Made by a program: the position numbers and the translations under genes
In this document: positions 1-10,671 of the stretch, piece by piece
Numbering within the stretch: the first letter of the stretch is position 1
How the letters are laid out: every line of letters begins with the position of its first letter
NCBI GenBank assembly: GCA_020809705.1
Contig: CP085828.1
Location: forward strand, 4,898,001-4,962,000
Length of the DNA: 64,000 nt
Direction: 5' to 3'
DNA from: Calonectria ilicicola
Taxonomy: Eukaryota; Ascomycota; Sordariomycetes; Hypocreales; Nectriaceae
Notes under the pieces: generated by a model
The model's input: only the letters and a program-made list of their open reading frames with translations
Database searches by the model: none
Told to the model about the DNA's origin: nothing

Positions 1-1907
1 TATAGTGTAGCTGTAATTGATGTTATACCACTCTGTACTTGTGAACATGGTGAGGCTATTGCTTGTTCTGGGTCTGGACGGCAAGGCTGCTGCTAGCCAA
101 TTATCTAAGTCGGCGCGAAGCTGTTGAATCCGAGCTAAATATGCTTCATCATCAACCCTCAGCCGTGCCGTATCAGAGAACAGAGATGTGTGAATCCGGG
201 CCCAAAGGAGGCGAAGCTCGAAAACTCGGTTGGCGTGGGACATGATGGGAAAAGACCCCTCATGTTCGCACGACCCGCTATCGACCAGGCCCATCTGGGA
301 GATGCAAGAGTCGCTGACATCGGCAGGGAACTGAATGTAGGGTGTGAGCATGACTTCTACTATCACATTATATGAATGGACTTTGTGGAAATAAGCCCGT
401 TAGTTACACACCTCGGCATCAATTTCCTGCACAGGGATCCCCAAAGGTCTCCCGAGCCGAAGGGCCACCGTACAATCAATACCTTGGGCGACCCAAAAAA
501 CCCTTTTGCGCATTTCAAGTTGTAGAGGATTAGCTCGAGGCGCGAGTCGCTTCACGCTACGGTGATAGCCTAATTCAATGCATTGCCGTAAAGCGAGACC
601 TGAGAGCTTCCTAAAGTTTGAAGTGAGAACTTGCCTTCAATATTACAAGACCCAACCTGGTCGGGAGCATCCATACCATAGTGATGGCCCGGTCAGAGAC
701 CGAAGCGAATACATGGCGTAACACAGTATAGCCTGGATGGACTCGAGGTTATCTTTTTCTAATACCTCGGAGTGGAGCTGGGCAGATAAATAAAGTTGCT
801 ACAAGTGAATGGCATCTCAGTTCTTGATCGCTGAGAGTTGGTTGACAGAGAGGAATACTTCACCAAGCGTCTGTGTATTCGACTTGAGAAGAGCAGCGAT
901 AGCATACACCTTCGGCACCGTGTCAGTTATTACTAGTATTCATAGAATAGAGCTGGACTGAGTCGGACCATATTCACGAAGAAGAGGGAAGAGGTGTACA
1001 CCTCTGCTTCTGAAAAGTCCTGCGAAGCATCGTACAACTTGGCTTCCCAGGCGCGGAAGGTCGGCTCATGCAAGAAAGGGTACTGTGGGTGTATGTTTTT
1101 GAAGTAGGCATCGCTCAAGGACATGGCGACGTCGTAGTCGGGCAAGAGGCAAGGTGACGGCGTGGAACCTCGCTTGTCACCGATGCCCCCCATTATCGGG
1201 CCCAGCGGCAAGTCCTTATTTAGAGAAAGGTTAATGATTCGGGAAAAGGAAAAGGCAGAGGAGGACCCGAGGTACTGTGGTTCCATTTGTGTTGTGTGAA
1301 AGTCTAGCATGCCGACCCTGAAGGGAAGACCTTCGCGCTCCTGTGATTGCTCTGACGTTGTGTAATGGTTTGTAGATGGGGTGCTTCCGAGCGCAACGCT
1401 GGTACCTGTTCCTGCTCTAGCAGGAAGTGAAGATGGCGAGGCTGTGGTGGCCGTCGCGGCCGTTGAAGAGACCACACCTTGATCTTGACTCTCCAAGCTC
1501 GCGACTCGATTCTCAAGTAGCTCGAGGTAATTCCGAGGTCGCGGATTTTTGGTTTGAGGATCTGGTACAAGGCATACTGTATCGGGTTAGTTGTTTTTTA
1601 TACATGTCTCTAGAGAATCTAGAGGTTGGAGTTGAAGGCGCTGTGCAGTTTCCAATTGAGGATTTATTCACTTACAAATGCCCAGCCTCTTACAATTGCC
1701 GCAAGAGGGCATATTGTCATCACACTATTTGTGAACACTCGTAAGAATACCGTTCCCCTCTAACAGGCATAAATCCGGGGTATGCTCACTCACTTTGAGC
1801 TTCTTGTCCTTGCAGTGGAGACAAGCCTGGAGTGCCCTGGCGCTAGCGCGCTTTCTCCGCCGTCGAATGGGGCCTGGTCTTCCATCTCTACTGGTCGCTT
1901 GCATCAT
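1..1907 (-). CDS. Zn2Cys6 fungal transcription factor, C-terminus beyond the left edge
   Basis: Nuclear DNA-binding regulator of the Gal4-type binuclear zinc cluster family with the fungal-specific transcription factor domain. My exon model on the minus strand is 1907-1794, 1724-1676, 1576-969, 909-859, 798-677, 610-412 and 330-<1; every join keeps frame, and introns are 59-99 nt with GT...AG ends. The zinc cluster is at residues 29-56 with spacing CX2CX6CX6CX2CX6C, and it only becomes complete when introns 1 and 2 are removed. It follows a basic stretch (RRRRKR) and precedes a leucine-rich coiled-coil linker (NYLELLENRVASLE). The middle homology region shows HPQYPFLHEPTF, LSGLALRQCIELGYHR and LRLGRPLGIP. 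The first Met codon of the MMQA pair (1907) is chosen because it lies shortly before the cluster; an in-frame upstream Met at 2183 is possible. The donor of intron 3 (GTCCGA) is weak. It diverges from the MFS transporter gene and may regulate it; that is inference. Confidence 0.85.
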
Positions 1908-2429
1908 TTCCCTGGATCTTGAACGCTCACCCAATGGCTGCGCATGTATTGAATAATGCAACTTGGTGGTAGAAAATCGGAGTTGTGATAGTATTATCGA
2001 GTGGGCATGGTGTTTAGGATCAATGGTAGATTCTGGTCTCGGCACTTCCGACCAGAGTGGGGTCTCAGCTGGAAGTTTCCGGCTCGCCAATGGGGGAAGG
2101 GGCTTCTCTATCTTTCTGAGGGCTAGAGGGCCGTATTCTTCCGGTATCTTTGAAACCCACTTACCGACCGAAGATGTGTACAAAGCTAGTCCTTCGGCGA
2201 TGAATTAAGGAGTATGCAAATCTTGACCGCTGCAAAAAGTGTGGGGGAAGTGTAGGGCGGAAGTGCTCAAGGTCCTCGAAACCTTCAAGATAACATAGCA
2301 ATAAGGGGGAATTGGTGCCTTTGGCTTATCAGCCATTGTGTATAAAGTTGCCTCTCTCTCGGTCTATTCTCACGACATCGTTAGCCAACTCTCTCTACTA
2401 ATACATCAGATATTACTTCCATCACCGAA
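1908..2429. promoter_or_regulatory. Divergent intergenic promoter region, regulator and transporter
   Basis: About 520 bases separate the two divergent start codons, so both promoters probably lie here. A TATA-like TATAAAG is seen at 2341-2347, about 85 bases upstream of the transporter ATG. An in-frame upstream Met codon of the regulator lies within this interval (2183), so its true 5' end is uncertain. I see no other gene. Confidence 0.5.
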
Positions 2430-4108
2430 ATGATTCTCAAAACGGTCTTCACTGAGTCAGTGATTGCACAATATGTTAAGAACATTAGGACCAGCCCCCG
2501 AGAGGTAATAGCCAACAGAACTCTACTCACATCATGTGCTGTCTATGCGTTGGCTGGCCTTCCAACGAGTGAATTGTCCTTCAAAAAGCATGTTCTTGGT
2601 TGTTATGCTGACAGATAGCCTAGCTTGGGACCAGGGAGCCTCCTCCATCATTTCGTCGCTACCGGGTTTTCAGAAGCAGTTTAATGTCTTGTCTGGAGCA
2701 TCTACATCCCAAATTAGCAATTTTATCTCCATCATCTATATTGGGTATGCCATCGGAGCGGCTGGATCCTTCTTCCTCAACGACCGCATCGGCCGTCGCT
2801 GGTCGTTTCGTCTCTACTCCGCCGTATGGATCTTGGGCCAGATCATTGCTGTCCTGTCACCAAACTGGACAGCTTTGTACGCTGCACGAATCATCTCAGG
2901 GATTGGAATTGGATCCCTCAGCGTTACAGGACCCATGTCCATTGTGGAGATTGCGCCAGCTGAGATTAGAGGTCTGCTAACTTCTTGGTACACCGTTGTG
3001 ATGGGCGTCGCTCTATTTACTTCCGTCTTTTGCTGCTACGGGACTTTCCTCCACATGGAATCGAGCAGGCTTCAGTATCAGATCGTGTGGTTTACGCCAG
3101 CCATCTTCATGGCGGGTGCCGTTGTGGTGAGCTTTTTCATCTGCGAGTCCCCCCGATGGCTTATGTTGCGCGATCGCAAGGATGAAGGTATCAAGGTCCT
3201 GCGAGAACTACGACAACTACCAGACAATGATCCTCGCCTCTTATCAGAGATTGAGGCAATTGAAGAATCCATTGCTGGGATCAACAGGAATCTCTGCAGC
3301 GTTGCTAAGGAGGTCTTCACTGTCCCCTCTAATCTGCGGCGCCTTCAGCAATCCCTAGTCTCCTATGCACTTGCACAACTCTCTGGTGCCAATTCGGTGA
3401 CATCATACTTTATTCCCATTATGGCCATTATTGGCGTGGGTGGAAATAATGGTGAAAGTATTTTTTTGAGTGGCATGTATGGCTTCTGCAAGTTCATCTT
3501 TAGTCTCGTCGCTTCCTTTGTCTTCATTGATGCACTAGGTCGTCGTCGCTCACTTTTTATTGGAATTGCCCTCCAGCTTGTTTCCCACGTTTACATTGGT
3601 GTCTTCATCAAGTTTCATCAGGAAGGAGAAGTGTCTTCCTCGGCGTCGCATGCTGCTATCGCAGCCTTGTTTGTGCATGCCTTTGGATATGCCGTTGGTT
3701 TGTTGCACCATTACGAAAGAAACATGATGGTATCACTAATTTGGAGTGATAGGTCTCTTTGTCCTCCCTTATGTATTTGGTGGTGAGCTTTGGCCTAACC
3801 ATCTGCGCTCATTTGGTGGAGCTATCAGCCAAACATTCCATTGGTTGTTCATCTATGCTGTCAAATTTAGTATCCCTTCGATGTTCAAGGCAATGGATAA
3901 CTGGGGAGCTTTTTTGTTCTTCGCAGGCTGGTGCTTCCTTGCGCTCATCTATGTGGTTTTTATGGTCCCTGAGATCTCGGGCTTGACAGTGGAGGATATT
4001 GATGGACTATTTAAAGGTTCATGGTTTAACGCTTGGAAGGCAACAAAGAAGCAGATCACTATCGATGGCATTGAAATACGCACTGAAGGGAAAGGCTTCG
4101 ATAAGTAG
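2430..4108 (+). CDS. MFS sugar/quinate-type transporter
   Basis: Plasma-membrane H+-coupled carrier of the sugar porter branch of the major facilitator superfamily; substrate not determinable. Exon model 2430-2568, 2615-3697 and 3753-4108 gives 525 residues, normal for 12-helix sugar porters. The second intron (3698-3752) is clear: it restores the conserved run PYVFGGELWPNHLRSFGG. The first intron (2569-2614, 46 nt) is short and its branch point lies very near the acceptor, so that junction is less certain. Family signatures: WDQGASS after helix 1, NDRIGRRWSFR in loop 2-3, CESPRWLM after helix 6 and DALGRRRS in loop 8-9. The N-terminus YVKNIRTSPREVIANRTLL resembles fungal quinate/lactose-type permeases. 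The divergent Zn2Cys6 gene is a plausible regulator. ATG at 2430 has good context (CGAAATG) and a TATA-like box about 85 bases upstream. Confidence 0.88.
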
Positions 4109-4823
4109 TGCGATAAAAACAGATCCTTGTTTGCATTTGGAATGGTACTGTTGCAGCCTTAAGAACAACTAGTTCCTTCCAGCTTCCCAAAACCAGTTCT
4201 AGAATCGGAAATAGATTTCGGTGACGAGTTTTACAGGCTGTCAATAATTCTTGAGTCTTGCTGCGCGCACACATACATTTTGCTAGTTGCACACATCAAA
4301 CTTTAGTTGGGGCTTTTCTAGAAAATCCTAAGATCGTCCAAAGAAAATACTAAAGCCCCAATTTATTTTCTCATAAATAAGTTTAGAAATATTTCTAAAA
4401 TTATTTATTTCATTCTTATTTCTTTATTTTGATGTTAAATGCAGGTGCTTTGTGTGTGTGCACGTAGCAAAATCTATGTGTGCGCGCAGGAATACTCTAT
4501 TTCTTTTTGAAGTTCTCATGAGGACTTTGTCAAGGAGATCTGACATCTCATCAAAGTTCAACCATACATATATTGGATGGTGATTAGCCAACCAGGTTAC
4601 TGACCCCTGCAGAAAAGGATTTTTAACCAAAAATAAGAATAAATAAATAAATAAATAAAAATAATCCATAAACCTAAATAAAACGCTTATAGTATTTATC
4701 CTTAGTTAAATTTATTTATTTTTATTTATTTCTATCTGAGTCCTAGATTATCAATCAATCTCACATCTCAGAAAGTTTCCCAATCCCACATCCCTGAGTA
4801 TCCCCAGTCGGGTGGCCAATCAG
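4109..4823. other. Intergenic region with hairpin and A/T simple repeats
   Basis: No credible gene. It holds a 10-bp perfect inverted repeat (4307-4316 and 4352-4361), TTTA/TAAA-type low-complexity tracts around 4395-4430, 4635-4670 and 4708-4730, and a GTGTGT/GCGCGC-rich patch near 4450-4490. The local A/T richness may be a degraded transposon remnant, but I could not identify one. Confidence 0.5.
4307..4361. repeat. Short inverted repeat, possible hairpin
   Basis: TTGGGGCTTT at 4307-4316 is the exact reverse complement of AAAGCCCCAA at 4352-4361, with a 35-base A-rich loop. It lies about 200 bases after the transporter stop codon. It could be a 3'-UTR/3'-end structure of that gene or the relic of a tiny inverted-repeat element; no clear target-site duplication is visible. 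Confidence 0.55.
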
Positions 4824-5920
4824 TCAACTTAAAACCTTAAGAAAGTTTGTTTCGTTCTTTTCTGCCAGTATACCGTGTTTGAAGTCGACAGTGGGAGATT
4901 TACGCATCTCAATATCTCCATTAGATGTGTCAAGAACGCATTGGATGATGCGCATCTTTCGACCGGACCAAGAAACCAGCGTGACCTGTATTTTGGTTAG
5001 CGAAAAGTTGACGGAAAACTTCATCAAGGAGTGAAATTACCGGGACAAATCGATGCATGCTGAACCTATCCGTCAGAGCGGTTGTAAATGCCATGTACAA
5101 AGCCGATATCAACTCGCTAGTTGATAGCATATCCATGATGTGGGGGCATCATCGGAGATAAACACATTGACATGTGGCTTTTCAGTATCACGAAGGCGAG
5201 TTGCGTAATAAAGACATGGGCGTAATATGCCTTCAAGCCTCCAATTATATTGGAGGTAGGAAAAACGGCAAAGATGTCGAGTCTCGGGTAAGCTATTTTA
5301 GAAATGCATGTTAGTTTTCTTTTTCTTTTTTTTTTTTTTGGCTCGCCAGCAAGGGGACAGAAAAGTGCTCACTTCACCTCTGCCCAATCTGTAAGGGATT
5401 GCATAATGCTGTTTGAGGCATCGTGGCTGGAAGTGAGATAGTCCTGGATGAGCGTCCAGTGAAAAGCAGCCTCAGTTTGTGGATGCTTTTTATAATCCGA
5501 AATGCCTTCACGTTTATAATAGTCTAGATAGTCATCATCATCGTACTGTTCCCACGGCTTGCTATGTTCAAGAGCTTTTTTGATCTTGTTTAGAGGGTAG
5601 AGGTGGGTGTATTGCGTTGCGGTCTTTCCGACTTGACCAGTCTCAAAATCAATATCCGTGCAGGTGACTTTGAATTTTTGGAGCATCTTTTCATCGACAT
5701 ACTGACCCTCATACTTAGTAAGAGGAGCCAAAACGGCTCTCATTCGTCGGTTAAGCATGGCTTTTTGAGCACCACGGTTCTTTACACCCTTCGGAACATC
5801 GTTCTCTGAGATTACTGCCGGCGGAAGGATGGTCGAAGACGGAATCTGGCCGGTCACTTCCTCGTCGTCAGTGCTCGAAGGTCGGTGATCTGACTGAGGA
5901 CTTCTGTTGAACAGGTACAT
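4824..5920 (-). pseudogene. Hypothetical protein gene, probably frameshifted
   Basis: Family not recognised. The first exon (5920-5378) encodes about 181 residues, polar and acidic (WEQYDDDDYLDYYKREG), with no membrane segment. A GTGAAG...CGAG intron (5377-5283) keeps the frame open into a second exon (5282-5109) with well-structured coding such as YATRLRDTEKPHVNVFISDD. That frame meets TGA at 5109-5111, exactly where another frame (5136 down) begins to read LISALYMAFTTALTDRFSMH. The latter passes through a good intron (GTAATT...ATACAG, about 5039-4987, with GCTAAC branch point) to VTLVSWSGRKMRIIQCVL and a stop at 4824. The smooth hand-over suggests one former protein with a single-base shift near 5110-5118, though an unrecognised intron or a sequencing error would also explain it. 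A long poly-T tract (about 5319-5339) lies in the first intron. Confidence 0.5.
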
Positions 5921-7420
5921 TTTGACAATAAATGCACAGGGTAAACTCGAGAGGCTTGGTTGCTAAGCAATAAGTTCCAGTTCCTCTGTGAGATCATGGG
6001 CCTTTTATTCCTACCACTCATCAAGGTTTGAGCGATAAGTTGATCAAGGTGTTTGGAGGTAAAAATGCTGTAAACCCAAATGAATGTAAGCCTTAAAGCA
6101 GGCCCAGCCAGGAGGCAGCTCCTGAGTCACCTTTACGGTCGATACAACTTTATTTGGTCGCCATTTTTCTGACCAAGAAACAATCAACTAAATGATCTAG
6201 CAATATATTTTGTTTCATTGCTTTTAGAATTATCCACTTGTTTCCAAATTTCCAGCAGCTGGGCTCGCGAAGAAATTTGGGCGGTGTGCTGTGTTGCCAC
6301 CAGCGACGATTGGACCAACCGATTTGAGAACCTTCTCATCGAGACCATTATGGTAGAATAAGTCTATAGGAGACAATTGATGTGTATCAATTAGCTGAAA
6401 CGTCGAAATTTTGGCAGTGATTTTGACACAAAATTTTAAACGGGCGGCGAATGCCTCACATGCCAATTTGTGGGGGCCTCGGGCTGGGGGACTGATCTAC
6501 CTTTTATCACGCCACCAGCCGAGGAAATGGGCGCAGACATCGTTCGATCTGGGAGCGGAAGGGTTCGCACAAGCCTTTTCGCCGGGTTGGGGATTAGAAA
6601 AAATTGCCAGGTTTTTTCTTTCGGGTTTATTTTACTGGGGGCCCTTTTTCTTTGTTGGGCTGGAGGATTCAGATTTGAGAGATTGATCTGGACTGGTCCA
6701 AGGGGCAAGTTTTGTAAATAGTTGTGTGTGAAGAAGCATCAATTAATTGATCAGTGGGCCAGGGCACACCACATCACACCCTTCCCACTCTTTGCTGATT
6801 TAATTGTCCAGCTTCCTGGGTTGGGTGCTGCAATTAAAACTTCCGTTATCCGTCAATTGCGACGGTGCAGCTTTGGCATCTGCGTCATGTTCCCACAATC
6901 GCGCAGAGCCCGCCCGCAAAGCGCCGCATCGCATCACCAGGGGTCCTGCTGCTGGGCACGACTGGCAATGTTGGGGAAGCGTTGAGGCCCGGGTTTGGAG
7001 CATCGCCGGGCCTTGCGCCGGGACATTAGCTGTTTCTCCACACGCGTCGACTGCTGCGCCGCCAGCTCGAACGCTAAATGCCCATCGTCAGATCTCGGCA
7101 CCCCTGCTGGTCCCCGTTCGCTACTCTCGCAGTGGCGTGTTCGGACACCCGGGAGCTTGCGGTTCAAGACGTTATTGGAATCGGCATGGCTGTAACTGGC
7201 CAACATTTTGTTGGGTTGGGGAAGCTGGGATACGTCTTTGCGCCGTGAATGCTGAGAGATGAAATGTTATCAATGGCATCGGCAAGCGTGCTATCATTCT
7301 TTTTAAATAAATCCTCTTTGCCAGCTTCATTCTTGGTTTGGATCCCGACCAGAGCTTCTCACTTGTTCATCTCTCACCCAAGAAGACGCATCTGCTTGGC
7401 GAGGGCCCAACACCCACACC
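5921..7420. other. Intergenic region and long desaturase upstream region
   Basis: About 1.5 kb without a gene I can support. GC-rich G-runs occur around 6470-6490 and 6630-6645. The proximal part, from about 7290 on, has TTTAAATAAAT (about 7301-7311) followed by a pyrimidine/CA-rich leader ending in CACACC directly before the desaturase ATG, typical of a strongly expressed fungal gene. Scattered open frames here show no domain and look like chance. Confidence 0.5.
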
Positions 7421-8917
7421 ATGTCATCGCAGCCCCAAGCCCACGAGGCTGCCGCAGCCTTTCCCGATGGCACTAAAGACTATGTTCCCCTTCGAGGAGA
7501 CACTGGCGCCAAGACCAATAAGCACAAGGCGAAGGTTCACATTGCCGATTTGCCCATGACTTGGACCAATTGGCCTCTGCACGTCAACTGGCTCAACACC
7601 ACTTTAGTCGTCTTCATTCCCCTGTCAGGATTCATCGCAGCCTATTGGGTGCCCCTCCAAACCTATACCGCTATCTGGGCGTTCCTTTACTACTTTAACA
7701 CTGGTCTGTCTATTACTGCTGGTAAGCGCACCGTTTTTCTGCCCCCAACCCTCTCTGGTACTAATTGCCCAACCCTTTCAGGTTACCATCGACTTTGGTC
7801 TCACTCCTCGTTCAAGGGATCTACCCTTCTCAAGATCTACCTTGCCGCATTTGGTGCAGGGGCTGTCGAGGGATCCATCCGATGGTGGTCGTACGGCCAC
7901 CGCGTCCACCACCGCTACACTGATACCGACAAGGACCCCTACTCTGTCCGCAAGGGTCTGTGGTACTCCCACCTTGGCTGGATCATCTTCAAGCAGAACC
8001 CCAAGCGCCAGGGTCGCACTGACATTACAGACCTGAACGAGGACCCTATTGTTGTGTGGCAGCACAAGAACTACATCAAGTGCGCCGTCTTCATGGCCTT
8101 CATTGCTCCCTCTCTGGTTGCTGGTGTCTTCTGGGGCGACTGGTGGGGTGGACTCGTCTACGCTGGTATTCTTCGAGTTTGCTTTGTTCAGCAGGCCACC
8201 TTTTGCATCAACTCGCTCGCCCACTGGATTGGCGAGCAACCCTTTGACGACCGAAACTCTCCTCGCGACCACGTCATCACGGCCTTTGCCACCCTTGGAG
8301 AAGGTTATCACAACTTCCACCACGAGTTTCCCTCCGACTACCGTAACGCCATTGAGTGGTACCAGTACGACCCGACCAAGTGGAGCATCTGGATTTGGAA
8401 GCAGCTCGGCCTTGCATACGATCTCAAGCAGTTCCGCGCTAATGAAATCGAGATGGGCCGTGTCCAGCAGTTGCAGAAGAAGCTTGACCAGAAGCGCGCC
8501 ACTCTTGACTGGGGTATCCCCCTGGAGCAGCTTCCTGTCATCGATTGGGACAGCTTTGTCGCCGAATCAAAGAACGGAAAGGCCCTTGTTGCTATTGCCG
8601 GCGTTATCCACGACGTGACGGACTTCATTAAGGACCACCCAGGTGGCAAGGCCCTTATTAGCTCTGCGATTGGCAAGGACGCAACGGCCATTTTCAATGG
8701 TGGTGTTTACAACCATTCTAATGCCGCCCACAACCTCTTGTCAACGATGCGCATTGGCGTGCTACGTGGCGGCTGTGAGGTCGAGGTTTGGAAGCGCGCG
8801 CAGTCCGAGAACAAGGCGGGCGCGTACGTGAACGACTCTGAGGGCCACCGCATTGTCCGCGCGGGCACCCAGGTCACCAAGGTCTTTCAGCCTACGGAGA
8901 GCGCCAACGCCGCATAA
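7421..8917 (+). CDS. ole1: Acyl-CoA delta-9 (stearoyl-CoA) desaturase with cytochrome b5 domain
   Basis: ER-membrane enzyme that puts the first double bond into palmitoyl- and stearoyl-CoA, using O2 and electrons from cytochrome b5; needed for palmitoleate and oleate. One 60-nt in-frame intron (7722-7781, GTAAGC...TTTCAG) must be removed; otherwise about 20 residues of non-family sequence interrupt [11 protein letters not shown]. The spliced protein is 478 residues, normal for the family. The three di-iron histidine boxes are HRLWSH (103-108), HRVHH (140-144) and HNFHH (277-281). Hydrophobic pairs lie around residues 53-98 and 198-240. The C-terminal domain (about 352-430) is a fused cytochrome b5 with the HPGG heme motif at 386-389, as in yeast Ole1. 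ATG 7421 is preceded by CACACC. Codon use is GC-ending and even, as in a highly expressed gene. Nothing looks broken. Confidence 0.96.
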   Translation: MSSQPQAHEAAAAFPDGTKDYVPLRGDTGAKTNKHKAKVHIADLPMTWTNWPLHVNWLNTTLVVFIPLSGFIAAYWVPLQTYTAIWAFLYYFNTGLSITAGKRTVFLPPTLSGTNCPTLSGYHRLWSHSSFKGSTLLKIYLAAFGAGAVEGSIRWWSYGHRVHHRYTDTDKDPYSVRKGLWYSHLGWIIFKQNPKRQGRTDITDLNEDPIVVWQHKNYIKCAVFMAFIAPSLVAGVFWGDWWGGLVYAGILRVCFVQQATFCINSLAHWIGEQPFDDRNSPRDHVITAFATLGEGYHNFHHEFPSDYRNAIEWYQYDPTKWSIWIWKQLGLAYDLKQFRANEIEMGRVQQLQKKLDQKRATLDWGIPLEQLPVIDWDSFVAESKNGKALVAIAGVIHDVTDFIKDHPGGKALISSAIGKDATAIFNGGVYNHSNAAHNLLSTMRIGVLRGGCEVEVWKRAQSENKAGAYVNDSEGHRIVRAGTQVTKVFQPTESANAA

Positions 8918-10671
8918 AAAGATTTTCTGAATGAAGTTATGATTTAGTCGCGCTGGTGATGCAAATTGCTTGTCACTGGCGTGTTCCCTCAACTCTTTCT
9001 AGCGCTGGGACGGGTGGTTTATGATATGGTTTGGGTTGGAGTTCATATGTAGTTTTAAATAATAGATTAAATTGCTACAAGAGAGATAAAAATGTCATCT
9101 ACACATGGTTCATTGTTTTCGCGTCTGTCGATTTGTATTTGCATTCTTTTACATTTTGGAAAAGAAGTGACGAGAGCTGACGAGAACAAGAGTACAATAT
9201 TTGGAACACCAAGATCAAACTGGTTGATCTATTACCCTGAGCGGCGGTAAGATTTCCCTTGGCGTCTAAAATTGGTTCATTTTGAAGGAAACTAATGACA
9301 TTCCCGAATTATTCCATGTGGCATTTCCGCCATCGTTAACTGGTGGACATTGGAGCTTTGACGTACATAAGTGCCGGACGTTCACCGAAATTGTCGTGGG
9401 GGTTATGGCGTCAGTTTGCCTAACTTTTTTTTCTTCAACGGTGTGATTTGTAAAAAAGGTTTGTGAGTAAAATGATCAAATGCAATGACTTGAATCGTAC
9501 CGTTCCGTGGGCTTTGACACAGTTGTGGGTGATGCTGGTAGGAATGCACCCTAGCGAGCCAGTCGAGGAGAAGAGGAATGTCACTAGAGCGGACCTCACC
9601 TTCACCGAATTGTGCAAAAAGAATGAAAAAGGATTGCACCTCGTGGTGGCAAATGAACGCTGCCTCCCGCCTGTGGATGCGTTTCCACCCGTGTGGATGG
9701 ATAAGCGGGGAATTTTTTTTTAGGAGGTCCGAGTCCTACAGAGTATGGCCTCCGTTTCGTTACTTGTTGACATCAATCCCATCTCATTCTTGGGCTAAAT
9801 GGCGGAACCGTCTCGCTTGATGATGAGCGGGATATTCTGGTCCACTTTATTTTGGAGCTAATGACGTGAAGTGCCTTGAAGGGCCTCACCTTGGTGACCT
9901 AGGTGGATAAAATCGTACCGTTAAACCCTGTAATACCTGAAAGTCTTGTTCACATATAGCCACCAACCGTCTGTCCGTCGTTTTTAGGTCGTAGCCGCTG
10001 GAGATGATCTTTCCGGACCTGCCGTGCCGTGCCGTGCCGTGTTGATGCCGTGTCGATACCGTCTGCAGCCACACTTGGCTGTGAAGCGCCCTCAGCCAAA
10101 GGTTGCTAAACATAAGTGCTCGTGCTGCTCCAGGCTAAGCTGATGGCGTTCTATCTCACATACGCCCTAGACCATGATCTGATAAATAAGCGACTGCTCC
10201 TGGAAGATCTCAACCGCCTAAATGAAAACGTGGTGCAATTGTAGAACCCTAACTGCAAAAACGAATCTGCCGTCGAATTTTGACCGAGTTAATTAGCTCC
10301 CCTTTTCACATGTTTATTTTGCTGTTTATGGCTATGTTTGACTAGTATCGGTGTAGGCATGGCAGCATGGCATTGGCTCTGGTGCTGTGTGCCGTCCGTG
10401 ACGTTGCCCTGCAGATCCATTAGCCCCGTTTGAGCTAGCAAAACACTTTGCTCGCTTAGTGGGTATCTGTCTCAGGCGTGCAGAGGAAAGCCTAGATTTT
10501 TCCAGCCGCCCTGCGCTTAGCTCACTTGCCCCGATCAAGGCATAATAACCCATCCAACATGAGTATGACCATATAAAAGAAGACTTTACTCATGTTAAAA
10601 GAACATGAATTGTCCACATCATAGCCTTTCTTGCAGGCTTACAAATACATCTTTTTCAATTTCGGTTCAAA
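8918..10671. other. Intergenic region
   Basis: About 1.75 kb between desaturase and amine oxidase with no supportable gene. It includes the desaturase 3' UTR (A/T-rich with TTTTAAATAATAG near 9052), T-runs at 9425-9433 and 9712-9721, a short TGCCG tandem repeat near 10020, and the amine oxidase promoter with ATATAAAA at 10571-10578, about 95 bases before the ATG. Confidence 0.5.
10018..10041. repeat. TGCCG pentanucleotide tandem repeat
   Basis: Four to five head-to-tail TGCCG units beginning near 10018, followed by degenerate TGCCG/TACCG units to about 10062. A simple microsatellite in non-coding DNA; no function visible. Confidence 0.8.

Noticed and set aside
6411..6721. Overlapping open frames on both strands
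   Set aside because: No domain, no splice logic, and overlapping GC-rich frames; more likely desaturase upstream DNA.
7722..7781. Intron read as coding in the desaturase
   Set aside because: It is open in frame, but has GTAAGC and TTTCAG borders and would split the first histidine-box region; the family has no such insertion.
9403..10113. Several 60-90 codon frames between desaturase and amine oxidase
   Set aside because: No signal peptide, domain or codon bias; mutually overlapping on both strands.
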